A stretch of DNA of 14,669 bases from assembly GCA_001799475.1 (NCBI GenBank), contig MGTN01000159.1:1-14669 (forward strand), in the 5' to 3' direction. The notes beneath the pieces were generated by a model. That model was not told the DNA's origin, made no database searches, and saw only the letters and a program-made list of their open reading frames with translations. Numbering within the stretch: position 1 is the stretch's first letter; each line of letters starts with the position of its first letter. This DNA comes from Desulfovibrionales bacterium GWA2_65_9. GTDB taxonomy: Bacteria; Desulfobacterota; Desulfovibrionia; Desulfovibrionales; Desulfovibrionaceae. Made by a program: the position numbers and the translations under genes. Of this stretch, positions 1 through 6,941 are shown piece after piece.

Positions 1-1580
1 TCATCAAGCGCAAGGACTCGCGCACCGTGCCCGACCTGGGCGAGGGTCTGCGCCGCGAGGCCGTGGCCGAGGCCGAGGCCGCGCTGCCGTCGCTCTCCGA
101 CGCCGAGGCCTGCGAGCTGGCGCGCCTGGCCGGGGTGCTGGAGCAGGCCTATGGCGGCCCCCAGGACATCGAATGGGCCGTGGACAAGGCTGGCCAGGTG
201 TTTCTGCTGCAATGCCGCCCGCTCCAGCAGATGGCGGCCAGCGCCGCAGCCTCGCCTGCCGCGCGCGCGGTGGTGCCGGGGGCCACGGAACTTTTCGCCG
301 GTGGGGTCACGGCCAGCCCAGGCGTGGGCTATGGACCGGTGTTCGTGGCCCGGCGCGAGGTCGATGCCTTGCGCTTCCCCGAGGGCGCGGTGCTGGTGAC
401 GCCCATGGCCCTGCCGCGTTGGGCCGCGCTCCTGTCGCGGGCCTCGGCCCTGGTGACGGAGCAGGGCGGCATCACCGGGCATCTGGCCAACGTGGCGCGC
501 GAGTTCGGCGTGCCCGCGCTGTTCGACGTTCCCGATGCTTCAACGCGTTTCGTCGAAGGCCAGGGCGTCACCGTGGACGCGCTGGGGCGGCGCATCTACG
601 CGGGCCGTGTGGACGAGCTCTTGGCCCAGGCCGCGCCGCCACCCAGCGTCATGGCGGGCAGCCCGGGGTTCGAGACCCTGCGCGAGGCCACCCGGCTCAT
701 CCTGCCGCTGAACCTGACCGACCCGGAGTCGCCGGACTTCCGCATTGAGAACTGCGCCACCTACCACGACATCACCCGCTACGCCCACGAGATGAGCGTG
801 CGCGACATGTTCGAGTTCGGCACGCGCCACGGCCTGGCCAGCCAGGCCAGCAAGCAGCTGGTCTGCGACGTGCCCATGCAGTGGTGGATCATCAACCTGG
901 ACGACGGCTTCAGGCGCGAGATCCCCGAGCGCTTCGTGCGCCTGGAGGACATCGCCAGCCAGCCCATGCTGGCCATCTGGGAGGGCATAGTGGCCGTGCC
1001 CTGGGCCGGGCCGCCAGCGGCCAGCGCCGGGAGCATGATGAGCGTGTTCCTGCAGGCCACCATGAACCCGGAGCTGGGCGAAGGCTGCGGCGGGGGCTTC
1101 TGCGAGCGCAATGTATTCATGATCTCCAAGCGTTACGCCTGCCTGAACTCGCGCTTCGGCTTCCACTTCACGACCATCGAGGCCATGCTCTCCCAGGGCG
1201 ATTTCGATTCGTACGCGGGCTTCAAGTTCAGCGGCGGCGCGGCCGACGAACGCCGGCGCGTGCTGCGCGCGGAGCTCATCGGCGAGATTCTGGAGCTGTA
1301 TGATTTTCAGGTGAAGCTGCGCGGCGATAATCTCTTTGCCAAGGTCGAGAGCCGCCGCCACGACTACATCCTGGAGCGCGTGCGCATCCTGGGCTACCTG
1401 CTCGTGCACACCCGGCAGATCGACATGGCCATGGCCGACCGGGGCGCGGCGGACAGCCTGCGCCAGAAGATGCTGGCGGACATCAGCGCCATGCGCGCAC
1501 CCGCGGCCACTCCGCCAGGCCAGCCCAGCAGCCAATCTGACGTTCAGTCTGGCGGCCAGGCCCGCGAGGAGAGCGCATGA
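1..1580 (+). CDS. PEP/pyruvate-binding, swivelling-domain protein (5' end outside window)
   Basis: The reading frame is open from base 3, so the gene starts upstream of the window. The first ~65 visible residues look like the end of a PEP/pyruvate-binding (PPDK N-terminal, ATP-grasp) domain and include IEWAVDKAGQVFLLQCRPL. A PEP-utilising swivelling domain follows (about residues 95-200, counting the codon at 27 as 1). Its GGITGHLANVARE motif carries the expected phospho-accepting histidine at base 480. The last ~290 residues are not the PEP-binding TIM barrel of pyruvate phosphate dikinase or PEP synthase; they form a different domain with several Cys and His residues (FRIENCATYHDITRYAHE, EGCGGGFCERN) that I do not recognise. 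It may therefore transfer phosphate between ATP and another acceptor; this is inference. A GAGGAG-type ribosome site near its end serves the next gene, which overlaps it as ATGA. Confidence 0.8.
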   Translation, partial: IKRKDSRTVPDLGEGLRREAVAEAEAALPSLSDAEACELARLAGVLEQAYGGPQDIEWAVDKAGQVFLLQCRPLQQMAASAAASPAARAVVPGATELFAGGVTASPGVGYGPVFVARREVDALRFPEGAVLVTPMALPRWAALLSRASALVTEQGGITGHLANVAREFGVPALFDVPDASTRFVEGQGVTVDALGRRIYAGRVDELLAQAAPPPSVMAGSPGFETLREATRLILPLNLTDPESPDFRIENCATYHDITRYAHEMSVRDMFEFGTRHGLASQASKQLVCDVPMQWWIINLDDGFRREIPERFVRLEDIASQPMLAIWEGIVAVPWAGPPAASAGSMMSVFLQATMNPELGEGCGGGFCERNVFMISKRYACLNSRFGFHFTTIEAMLSQGDFDSYAGFKFSGGAADERRRVLRAELIGEILELYDFQVKLRGDNLFAKVESRRHDYILERVRILGYLLVHTRQIDMAMADRGAADSLRQKMLADISAMRAPAATPPGQPSSQSDVQSGGQAREESA

Positions 1581-2701
1581 GCGGGCGCGTGGACGAACGA
1601 GTGGACGGGCGCATCCGCGTGCTCCACGTGGTGAAGCAACTGGGCCTGGGCGGCACGGAGAAGGTCATGCAGCTCCTGGTGCGGCACCTGGACGCGGAGC
1701 GTTTCGAGGTTGCGGTGCACAGCCCGGAGGATGGCCCCCGCGCAGCGCAGATCCGCGAGGGCGGAACTGCGACCCACGTGGGCATGGACCTGGGCCGCGC
1801 CCTGGCGGCCTTCCGGCCCCAGGTGCTGCACGTGCACCGCGCGGGCTGGCCCGAGCCGGAGTTCCTGCGGCCCATCCGCGATTACGTTGCCGCGCAGCCG
1901 CAGACTGTTGTGGTGGAAACCAATGTTTTCGGGCGTCATGATCCCTCGCCCTCGGGCCGGGTCATCGACTGCCACCTGTTTGTCTCCCACTTCTGCGCCG
2001 AGCGCTTCACGCGGCTCACCGGCATCCCGGCCCAGTGGCCGGACTATGGCGTGCTGTACAACCCCGTGGACACGGACTTTTTCGCGGCAGCGCTGCCGGA
2101 TGGCCCGGCCTTCGACGATTCGCCAGGAAAGGGGCCGGTGCTGGGGCGCATCTCCCGGCCTGATCCCGGCAAATGGTCGGCCCTGGCCCTGCAGATTCTG
2201 CCTATTCTGGCCCGCAGCGTGCCGGAGTTCCGCTGCCGCATCATCGGCGGCACCCCCGAAGCCGAGGCTTATGTGCGCCAGCACGGGCTGGAGGCGTGCG
2301 TGGAGTTCCTGCCCCCGGTGGCGACCGATGCGGAGCTGGCGGCCTTTTACGGCGGGCTCTCGGCCTTGGCCCATGCCAACGACACCGGCGAGAGCTTCGG
2401 GCTGGTCATCGCCGAGGCCATGGCTTGCTGCCTGCCCGTGGTCACGCATCCGGCCGTGGGCGAGCGCGACAACGCCCAGCTGGAGTTGGTGGAGCACGGC
2501 GTCACCGGGCTGGTGGCCGAGACCGCGGAGCAGTACGCCCAGGCCGTGGGCTGGCTCTTCAGCCACCCGGCCGAGGCTCAGGCCATGGGCCAGGCCGGGC
2601 GCGACAAGGCCCAGCGGTTGTTCCGCGCCCAGGACATCGCGGCCAAACTCGGCGGCATGTACCTGGATCTCATCGTCCGCAAGGGCAGGGCGACCGCGTG
2701 A
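1577..2701 (+). CDS. GT4-type glycosyltransferase (GT-B fold)
   Basis: Retaining glycosyltransferase expected to move a sugar from a nucleotide-sugar donor onto a cell-surface acceptor in the cytoplasm. The N-terminal Rossmann half opens with IRVLHVVKQLGLGGTEKVMQ (residues 13-32). The C-terminal donor-binding half holds GRISRPDPGKW (190-200) and GESFGLVIAEAMACCLPVV (271-289), with the E-x7-E pair of the family at Glu272 and Glu280. At 374 residues it is a normal length for the family. There is no signal peptide or membrane segment. The start overlaps the upstream stop (ATGA) with a GAGGAG ribosome site at the usual distance, and its own stop overlaps the next ATG by one base, so the three genes are probably translationally coupled. 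Donor and acceptor cannot be told from sequence; polysaccharide, lipopolysaccharide or protein glycosylation all fit. Confidence 0.9.
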   Translation: MSGRVDERVDGRIRVLHVVKQLGLGGTEKVMQLLVRHLDAERFEVAVHSPEDGPRAAQIREGGTATHVGMDLGRALAAFRPQVLHVHRAGWPEPEFLRPIRDYVAAQPQTVVVETNVFGRHDPSPSGRVIDCHLFVSHFCAERFTRLTGIPAQWPDYGVLYNPVDTDFFAAALPDGPAFDDSPGKGPVLGRISRPDPGKWSALALQILPILARSVPEFRCRIIGGTPEAEAYVRQHGLEACVEFLPPVATDAELAAFYGGLSALAHANDTGESFGLVIAEAMACCLPVVTHPAVGERDNAQLELVEHGVTGLVAETAEQYAQAVGWLFSHPAEAQAMGQAGRDKAQRLFRAQDIAAKLGGMYLDLIVRKGRATA

Positions 2702-3993
2702 TGCTCCCGCACGAAATCTTGAACGTTTACAGCGCCGAGGTGCTGGGCTTTGGCTTCAAGGGTGCGGACGTGCCGGTCGCCATTCCTGCTGCCCCCGCGT
2801 TTGCTGACCTGGAGCGCCTGACCGCGCGCGCCGTGGCGGCCTTCGAGCGCTCGGGCCGGAAACATCTGGTGCTGCTCGGCCTGGGGTCCGGGGGTCTGGC
2901 TGCGGCCCTGGCCGAACGTCTGCCAGCCGGAGCCCTCTGCGTCTGCGAGCAGGACCTGGCCCTGGTGCGCGCCCTGCGTGACCTGTCCGATGGCGACTTG
3001 CCCGATGGCGGGCGTCTCGACTGGTGGCGGCAGGGAACCACGGCTGGCCTGGCAACGGATGCATCGCCCTGGGCGTTGCTCTTTCTGCTCGACCGCGCGG
3101 GCGTCAGCCCCTCTTTGGAGGGTCACGCGCTCATCCTGCCGAACCCGGAATTGCCACCCCTGGCCAAGGCCGCGCACCGGCCCCTGGAGCTTCTGCTCAC
3201 GCGCTCGCGCCCGCTGGCCGCGCCCGCCCTCGCGCCACGGCCCAGGCTCTCGGCTGCGGCCATCCTCGCACCCTCGGAGCCGGATTTGCCGGAGTTTTTC
3301 GCCCAGTTCCCGGACTGGCTCGACGAGCTGGTGCTGGTCTGGGACGCCGAGGCCGTGCCCGAATTTGCCAAGTCGGAGATTCTGGTCCCCGACCGTTTCC
3401 CGGTGCGCCAGTCGGCCCGGCCCCTGGGCGCCGACTTCTCGGCCCAGCGAAACGCCATGCTCGCCGCCTGCTCGGGCGAGTGGGTGCTGTACCTCGACGC
3501 TGACGAGCGCCTCTCGCCCCAGGCCTGGGCGGCCCTTCCGGCCCTGTGCGCCGCGTCCAATGCCCCGGATGCTCCCGATGCTCCCAATGCTCCCAATAAT
3601 GTTCCCAATGTCGTGGCCTGGCACTTCCCGCGCCTGTCGCCCTATCCGGACGCGGAGCACGCGCTCACCGGCTTCGGGCTCTGGCCCGACGTGCAGCTCC
3701 GGCTCTTCCGCAACGCTCCGGGCCTGCGCTTCGTGAACCCGGTGCATGAGCGCCTCATGGGCCTCAGCGGGGCGCAGGCCCTGGCCCTGGATGTGGAGAT
3801 CGAGCACCTGAGCCGCCTGCGCAAGGGCGATGCGGCCCTGCGCCAAAAGCTGGAGCGCTTCGACGAGGCCGGGGCCGGGCGCGTGCGCCACGCCTTGAGC
3901 GCCGAGTACCCGAGCATCCCGCGCGGGCTTCTGGCGGCCCGCAGCCTGGACGGCCCGCCGCGCTGCCTGTTGCTCCCGCCGGAATTCGTCTGA
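2701..3993 (+). CDS. Two-domain protein with C-terminal GT2-like glycosyltransferase
   Basis: A 430-residue protein. The C-terminal part (about 182-430) resembles GT2 family glycosyltransferases of the kind used in lipopolysaccharide core or surface glycan synthesis: ADFSAQRNAML (244-254) leads into WVLYLDADERLS (261-272), whose DAD is the metal/nucleotide-binding DxD-type motif, and NPVHERL lies further on. The usual N-terminal GT2 start is degenerate (SAAAILAPSEPDLPEFF). The first ~180 residues form a separate domain with a glycine-rich stretch (LVLLGLGSGGLAAALAERLP, 57-76) that could be Rossmann-like, but no catalytic motif is clear. A low-complexity Asn-Ala-Pro-Asp stretch sits at 287-304, between the DxD strand and the following core. 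The start is chosen because ATG overlaps the previous stop (TGATG). It probably works with the upstream GT4 enzyme on the same glycan; this is inference from coupling. Confidence 0.75.
   Translation: MLPHEILNVYSAEVLGFGFKGADVPVAIPAAPAFADLERLTARAVAAFERSGRKHLVLLGLGSGGLAAALAERLPAGALCVCEQDLALVRALRDLSDGDLPDGGRLDWWRQGTTAGLATDASPWALLFLLDRAGVSPSLEGHALILPNPELPPLAKAAHRPLELLLTRSRPLAAPALAPRPRLSAAAILAPSEPDLPEFFAQFPDWLDELVLVWDAEAVPEFAKSEILVPDRFPVRQSARPLGADFSAQRNAMLAACSGEWVLYLDADERLSPQAWAALPALCAASNAPDAPDAPNAPNNVPNVVAWHFPRLSPYPDAEHALTGFGLWPDVQLRLFRNAPGLRFVNPVHERLMGLSGAQALALDVEIEHLSRLRKGDAALRQKLERFDEAGAGRVRHALSAEYPSIPRGLLAARSLDGPPRCLLLPPEFV
3559..3612 (+). repeat. 9-base in-frame coding repeat (Asn/Asp-Ala-Pro)
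   Basis: Successive 9-base units of the form aat/gat-gct-ccc are followed by degenerate versions with an extra Asn codon, encoding NAPDAPDAPNAPNNVPNV. The unit is a multiple of three, so copy-number change keeps the frame. It falls in a probable surface loop of the GT2-like domain. Confidence 0.75.
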
Positions 3994-4060
3994 TGGGAAT
4001 GCGTCTTGATTCTCGTCCGCAAAACAGCTAGCGTGCATTCTCTGAATCAACCTATTCCCA
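3994..4060 (+). promoter_or_regulatory. Nested inverted repeats filling an intergenic spacer
   Basis: TGGGAAT (3994-4000) is matched by ATTCCCA (4054-4060). Inside this, TTGATTC (4006-4012) is matched by GAATCAA (4044-4050). The two 7-base arms are collinear, separated by 5 and 3 bases, leaving a 31-base loop. The outer arm ends where the AAGGA ribosome site of the next gene begins. It could be a leader structure on read-through RNA, a weak terminator without a T-run, or a protein-binding dyad. The arms are seen directly; the role is not known. Confidence 0.5.
4006..4034 (+). promoter_or_regulatory. Candidate sigma-70 promoter for the zinc-ribbon/Yip1 gene
   Basis: TTGATT (4006-4011) and TAGCGT (4029-4034) are separated by exactly 17 bases, 36 bases upstream of the ATG. 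The -35 matches 4 of 6 consensus positions and the -10 only 3 of 6. The -35 hexamer also forms one arm of the inverted repeat in this spacer, so its likeness to a promoter could be incidental. Confidence 0.35.
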
Positions 4061-4069
4061 AGGATTGTG

Positions 4070-5128
4070 ATGCGGATTCTCTGTCCCATGTGCGGCTTTG
4101 GCCGGGAAGTTGACCTGACGAAGATTCCCCCGCGCGCCCAGATGGCCACCTGCCCGCGCTGTGAGCACAAGTTCCGCTTCCGTGTGGTGGACGACCTGCC
4201 GCCAGCGGCCGTGCCGCCTGTCGATGTGTCCTCAGTTGGCCCGCGCCCTGCGCCGTCCTCGCCCCTGCGCAGCGGCCAGGACCTCTCGGCCCGGCCCGCC
4301 ACGTCTGCCGGTCCAGATCCGCTGGCCGCCCAGCGCGCCGCTGCGGAGCAGGCCTGGAAGCATCTCCAGGGCGTGAAGCCCGATGCCCCCGCGCCCGGCG
4401 GTCCTGAATCCGGTGGCCAGAAGCCCGAAGCGCCCAGGCCGGAGGCCGCGCCCACGTATCTGAACGCCCCGCAGGAGTCGGCTCAGGCCGCGCTTTCGTC
4501 CGTGCCCTCGCCCGTGCCCTTTGAGGAGCTGCCGCGCTATGGCTTTTTTCCCGGCCTGTGGGGCACCATCACGGCGGTGCTCAAGACGCCCTCGGACTTT
4601 TTCCGCGCCATGCCCGTCACCGGCGGCATGGCCAAGCCACTGATATTCCATTTGCTTCTTGCAGAATTCATGGTGCTCAGCCAGTACATTTGGAGCCTGA
4701 CCAGCCTGGGCGCCCTGTCACAGTACACCGGCAGCCAGGAACTCATGGACCTGGGCCTGGGCATGGCCGGTGCCGGCCCTATCCTCATCCTGGTGTTCTA
4801 TCCCCTGCTGCTTGTCCTGCGGCTCATGATCATGACCGGCATCATCCACTTCATCCTGCGCGTGCTCTTCCGCTTCACCGGCGGGCAGGGCAGCGGGGCC
4901 GAGGCCACCTTCCGCGTGCTCTGCTACTCCGCTGCGCCGCTGATCCTTGGTGTGCTCCCCTTTTTCGGGCCGCTTCTGGGCGGGGTCTGGAGCATCGGGC
5001 TGACCATCATCGGGCTCAGGGAGGCGCACCGCACACGCGGCTCCGCAGCCATGTTCGCCGTGCTGCTGCCCATCCTGCTGCTCTTGGCCGCCGCCCTGGG
5101 CCTTATGCAGGCCGGGATGAAGGTCTAG
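4070..5128 (+). CDS. Zinc-ribbon and Yip1-type integral membrane protein
   Basis: A 352-residue protein with three parts. The N-terminus is a zinc ribbon with CPMC at 5-8 and CPRC at 28-31, of the type found at the start of many delta-proteobacterial regulatory or membrane proteins. A Pro/Ala-rich linker without predicted structure runs from about 41 to 145. The C-terminal half is hydrophobic with about five membrane segments and begins with PGLWGTITAVLKTPSDFFRAM, resembling Yip1-domain proteins. The function of bacterial Yip1 proteins is mostly unknown. ATG at 4070 is preferred to the adjacent GTG at 4067 because the AAGGA ribosome site (4060-4064) lies 5 bases before the ATG but only 2 before the GTG. 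The next gene starts 4 bases after the stop. Confidence 0.82.
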   Translation: MRILCPMCGFGREVDLTKIPPRAQMATCPRCEHKFRFRVVDDLPPAAVPPVDVSSVGPRPAPSSPLRSGQDLSARPATSAGPDPLAAQRAAAEQAWKHLQGVKPDAPAPGGPESGGQKPEAPRPEAAPTYLNAPQESAQAALSSVPSPVPFEELPRYGFFPGLWGTITAVLKTPSDFFRAMPVTGGMAKPLIFHLLLAEFMVLSQYIWSLTSLGALSQYTGSQELMDLGLGMAGAGPILILVFYPLLLVLRLMIMTGIIHFILRVLFRFTGGQGSGAEATFRVLCYSAAPLILGVLPFFGPLLGGVWSIGLTIIGLREAHRTRGSAAMFAVLLPILLLLAAALGLMQAGMKV

Positions 5129-5132
5129 GGCC

Positions 5133-5486
5133 GTGGCCCAGAGAAGACCCCTGCTCGATTGGGTGCGCCGCAAGTGGCGGGCCTACCGCGCGGTGCGCAA
5201 GAGCGCGGCCGAGGTCAACCCGAATGGGCTCCTGCGCCTGGCCGAAGAGGTGCGCACCCTGGCCGAGGCCGCCCGGCGCGTGTGTCCGCCGGAGCGCCGC
5301 CTGCAATCGCGCATCCGGGGCATCCACAAGGAGATGCACCGCCTGACCGACATTGCCGCCACCCCGGACTTCCGCCGCCTGGCCCCGGACAAGCGCCAGC
5401 TTCTGCGCCGGGGGCTGGTGAACTCGCGTGAGCAGCTCCTGCGCGTCATGGGCCAGGCGCCGGTGCCCACCCGGCTCCTGCAATAG
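5133..5486 (+). CDS. Small basic helical protein, function unknown
   Basis: I do not recognise this 117-residue protein. It is rich in Arg, Leu, Ala and Glu and looks almost entirely alpha-helical (for example LLRLAEEVRTLAEAARRV, about 33-50), with a single Cys (51) and no signal peptide or membrane segment. It starts with GTG 4 bases after the Yip1-type gene, and GAAGG at 5119-5123, inside that gene's last codons, serves as a well-spaced ribosome site. It is therefore probably co-transcribed and translationally coupled. The codon pattern matches its G+C-rich neighbours and the frame is clean to its stop, which supports a real gene. A role as a cytoplasmic partner of the membrane protein is a guess from position only. 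Confidence 0.65.
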   Translation: MAQRRPLLDWVRRKWRAYRAVRKSAAEVNPNGLLRLAEEVRTLAEAARRVCPPERRLQSRIRGIHKEMHRLTDIAATPDFRRLAPDKRQLLRRGLVNSREQLLRVMGQAPVPTRLLQ

Positions 5487-5537
5487 CCCCCGATTCGACC
5501 TGTTTTGGCCTGCCTCCGCCTGCTTCCGCCAGAATAT

Positions 5538-5568
5538 TTGGGGGAGGCGGTACGCATCTTGCTACCAT
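5538..5568 (+). promoter_or_regulatory. Weak candidate promoter for the OmpA-domain lipoprotein
   Basis: TACCAT (5563-5568) is a fair -10 element. The only upstream match is TTGGGG (5538-5543) at a poor 19-base spacing. The 155-base spacer is otherwise AT-richer around 5531-5540, as promoters often are here. A weak inverted repeat (CCGCCT 5516-5521 / AGGCGG 5545-5550) also lies in it. Confidence 0.25.
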
Positions 5569-5587
5569 CTGTGCACAGGACCGCGTT

Positions 5588-5607
5588 CGCGTCGGAATTC
5601 CGTCGCG
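5588..5607 (+). promoter_or_regulatory. 20-base near-perfect dyad upstream of lipoprotein gene
   Basis: CGCG-t-CGGAATTCCG-t-CGCG is symmetric at 18 of 20 positions; only the two T residues break it. It sits between the candidate -10 and the start codon, where a repressor site or a small leader hairpin would act. No regulator family is suggested by the sequence. Confidence 0.4.
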
Positions 5608-5641
5608 CGCGGGCAACATGCATACCCTTGCGAGTGCGCCC

Positions 5642-6802
5642 ATGAAACCAACCTTTCCCATCCAGGCTTTTCGCGCCCTGGCCCTCCTGGCCCTTGCCAC
5701 GCTGGGCCTTGCCGCCTGCGCCCATGTCGATCCGAGCATCGTCAACCCGAGCAAGGTCTATCGCGACGCGCCGGTGGAGAAGAGCAAGCTGGCCATTTCC
5801 GTCAAGCCCCGGTCCAAGCTCAATGACGCGCCCCAGGTGCTCATGTACCCCTTCTGGGTCAGCCAGAAGATGGACAACCACCTCCTTGTGGGCCGTGAGC
5901 TGGCCCGTCTGGTGCACCAGACCTGGACCGAGGAGGCCGCCTTTGAGACCCTGATGTTTGATCCGCAGCTGGTGTACCACGGGCCGGAGCAGGCCGTGAG
6001 CGTGGCCCGCCGCGCCGGGGCCGACCTCGTGGTGGTGGGCATCGTGCCCTATCTGTACACCGGCGGCTCCATCGACAGCACCGCCGTGACCCTGCAAATC
6101 CGCATCTATGAGACCAGGGGCGGCAACCTCCTGCTCTCCATGGACCAGCAGGCGCGCGTCAACGCCCGGCTGACCCAGGACTGGATTCTGTTCGACCTGC
6201 ACACCCGCCTGTCCGACTCGCCCATCAGCGAGGCCATGGCCTCCATCGCCCACGACATGGCCGTGCCCATCAAGTCCTGGATGCCGCCCACGGACGAGGA
6301 ACTGGGCTTTGCCGATAGCTCCTCGGGCATGCAGAAGAACATCCTGGCCAGCGGCTCGCCCCTGGCCGGAGATGACGATGAGGGCGCCTCGCGCGGCATG
6401 GTCGCCGGGCTGCTTAGTTCCGCCGACAAGGGCGGCAAGGGCCGCAAGGCTGTGAACAACAGCCTGAAGCTCAAGGTTGAGTTCGACGTCGACTCCTCGC
6501 GCATCCGTGAGGAATCCTACGGAATATTGAACGAGCTGGCCAAGGCGCTCAAGTCTGACGCCCTCACGGGCCGCCGGATGGTGGTCACCGGTCATGCGGA
6601 CTCGGACCACACCCGGGAGTACAACCAGAAGCTCAGCGAGCGGCGCTCGGCCGCGGTGAAGGCGTATCTTGTGGAGCGCGGCGGCGTGGCAACGGAAACC
6701 CTGCGCACCGAGGGCTTTGGCGAGACGCGCCCCCTGGTGCCGAACACCTCCAAGGCCAACAAGCAGCGCAACCGCCGCGTTGAGGTGCGCCTGGACAAAT
6801 AG
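5642..6802 (+). CDS. OmpA-domain outer-membrane lipoprotein
   Basis: A 386-residue lipoprotein. The N-terminus is a lipoprotein signal peptide: MKPTFPIQAF, a hydrophobic Leu/Ala core, then lipobox LAAC with the acylated Cys at 26. Residues ~45-215 form an alpha/beta domain (LVVVGIVPYLYTGGSIDSTA) like those of surface lipoproteins that modulate envelope assembly; I cannot name it. The last ~115 residues are an OmpA C-terminal peptidoglycan-binding domain, with VEFDVDSSRI, VVTGHADSD and NQKLSERRSAAVKAYL. It should anchor the outer membrane to the cell wall from the periplasmic side. An earlier in-frame ATG at 5618 would add eight residues before the signal peptide; neither start has a strong ribosome site, and the signal-peptide shape favours 5642. 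It appears to be a single-gene unit, closed by a strong terminator. Confidence 0.87.
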   Translation: MKPTFPIQAFRALALLALATLGLAACAHVDPSIVNPSKVYRDAPVEKSKLAISVKPRSKLNDAPQVLMYPFWVSQKMDNHLLVGRELARLVHQTWTEEAAFETLMFDPQLVYHGPEQAVSVARRAGADLVVVGIVPYLYTGGSIDSTAVTLQIRIYETRGGNLLLSMDQQARVNARLTQDWILFDLHTRLSDSPISEAMASIAHDMAVPIKSWMPPTDEELGFADSSSGMQKNILASGSPLAGDDDEGASRGMVAGLLSSADKGGKGRKAVNNSLKLKVEFDVDSSRIREESYGILNELAKALKSDALTGRRMVVTGHADSDHTREYNQKLSERRSAAVKAYLVERGGVATETLRTEGFGETRPLVPNTSKANKQRNRRVEVRLDK

Positions 6803-6837
6803 CCTAGGCGCTTAAGAACACTTGATAAATCATGTTT

Positions 6838-6866
6838 AAGGGGCGGTGCGGACCGCCCCTTTTTTT
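6838..6866 (+). terminator. Rho-independent terminator after lipoprotein gene
   Basis: A perfect 8-bp stem GGGGCGGT (6840-6847) / ACCGCCCC (6852-6859) with a GCGG loop is followed by seven T residues (6860-6866). It separates the lipoprotein gene from the heme operon. Confidence 0.93.
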
Positions 6867-6870
6867 CGAC

Positions 6871-6922
6871 TTTGCGCCCGCCCACGAATGTGATAGGGGA
6901 GTGCCTCGCATCAAAAACATTC
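6871..6922 (+). promoter_or_regulatory. Candidate promoter and dyad in front of the heme operon
   Basis: TTTGCG (6871-6876) and TAGGGG (6894-6899) have a 17-base spacing but poor hexamers. Overlapping them is an imperfect dyad: GAATGTGAT (6886-6894) against ATC (6910-6912) plus ACATTC (6917-6922), with four bulged A residues on the right. As the only sizeable spacer after the terminator, this must hold the operon promoter if there is one close by. A heme, iron or redox regulator could bind here, but no known operator consensus is recognisable. Confidence 0.3.
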
Positions 6923-6941
6923 CGCTACGAACGAGGTTTTC

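Noticed and set aside
2173..2700. Upstream extension of the GT2-like gene's open frame into the GT4 gene
   Set aside because: The frame happens to be open, but this stretch is the out-of-frame shadow of the GT4 C-terminal half; ATG at 2701 overlapping the GT4 stop is the sensible start.
4067..4069. GTG start for the zinc-ribbon/Yip1 gene
   Set aside because: Only 2 bases separate it from the AAGGA site; the adjacent ATG at 4070 has normal spacing.
2578..4455. A 625-codon open frame on the minus strand
   Set aside because: It lies antisense to three well-supported genes and across their spacer, has low-complexity composition and no recognisable domain. Long antisense frames are expected at this G+C content.
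5516..5550. Terminator between the small basic gene and the lipoprotein gene
   Set aside because: The CCGCCT/AGGCGG stem is only 6 bp with a 23-base loop and no T-run; too weak to call.
5618..5641. Upstream ATG start for the OmpA-domain lipoprotein
   Set aside because: It would add eight residues ahead of a well-shaped lipoprotein signal peptide and has no better ribosome site; not excluded outright.
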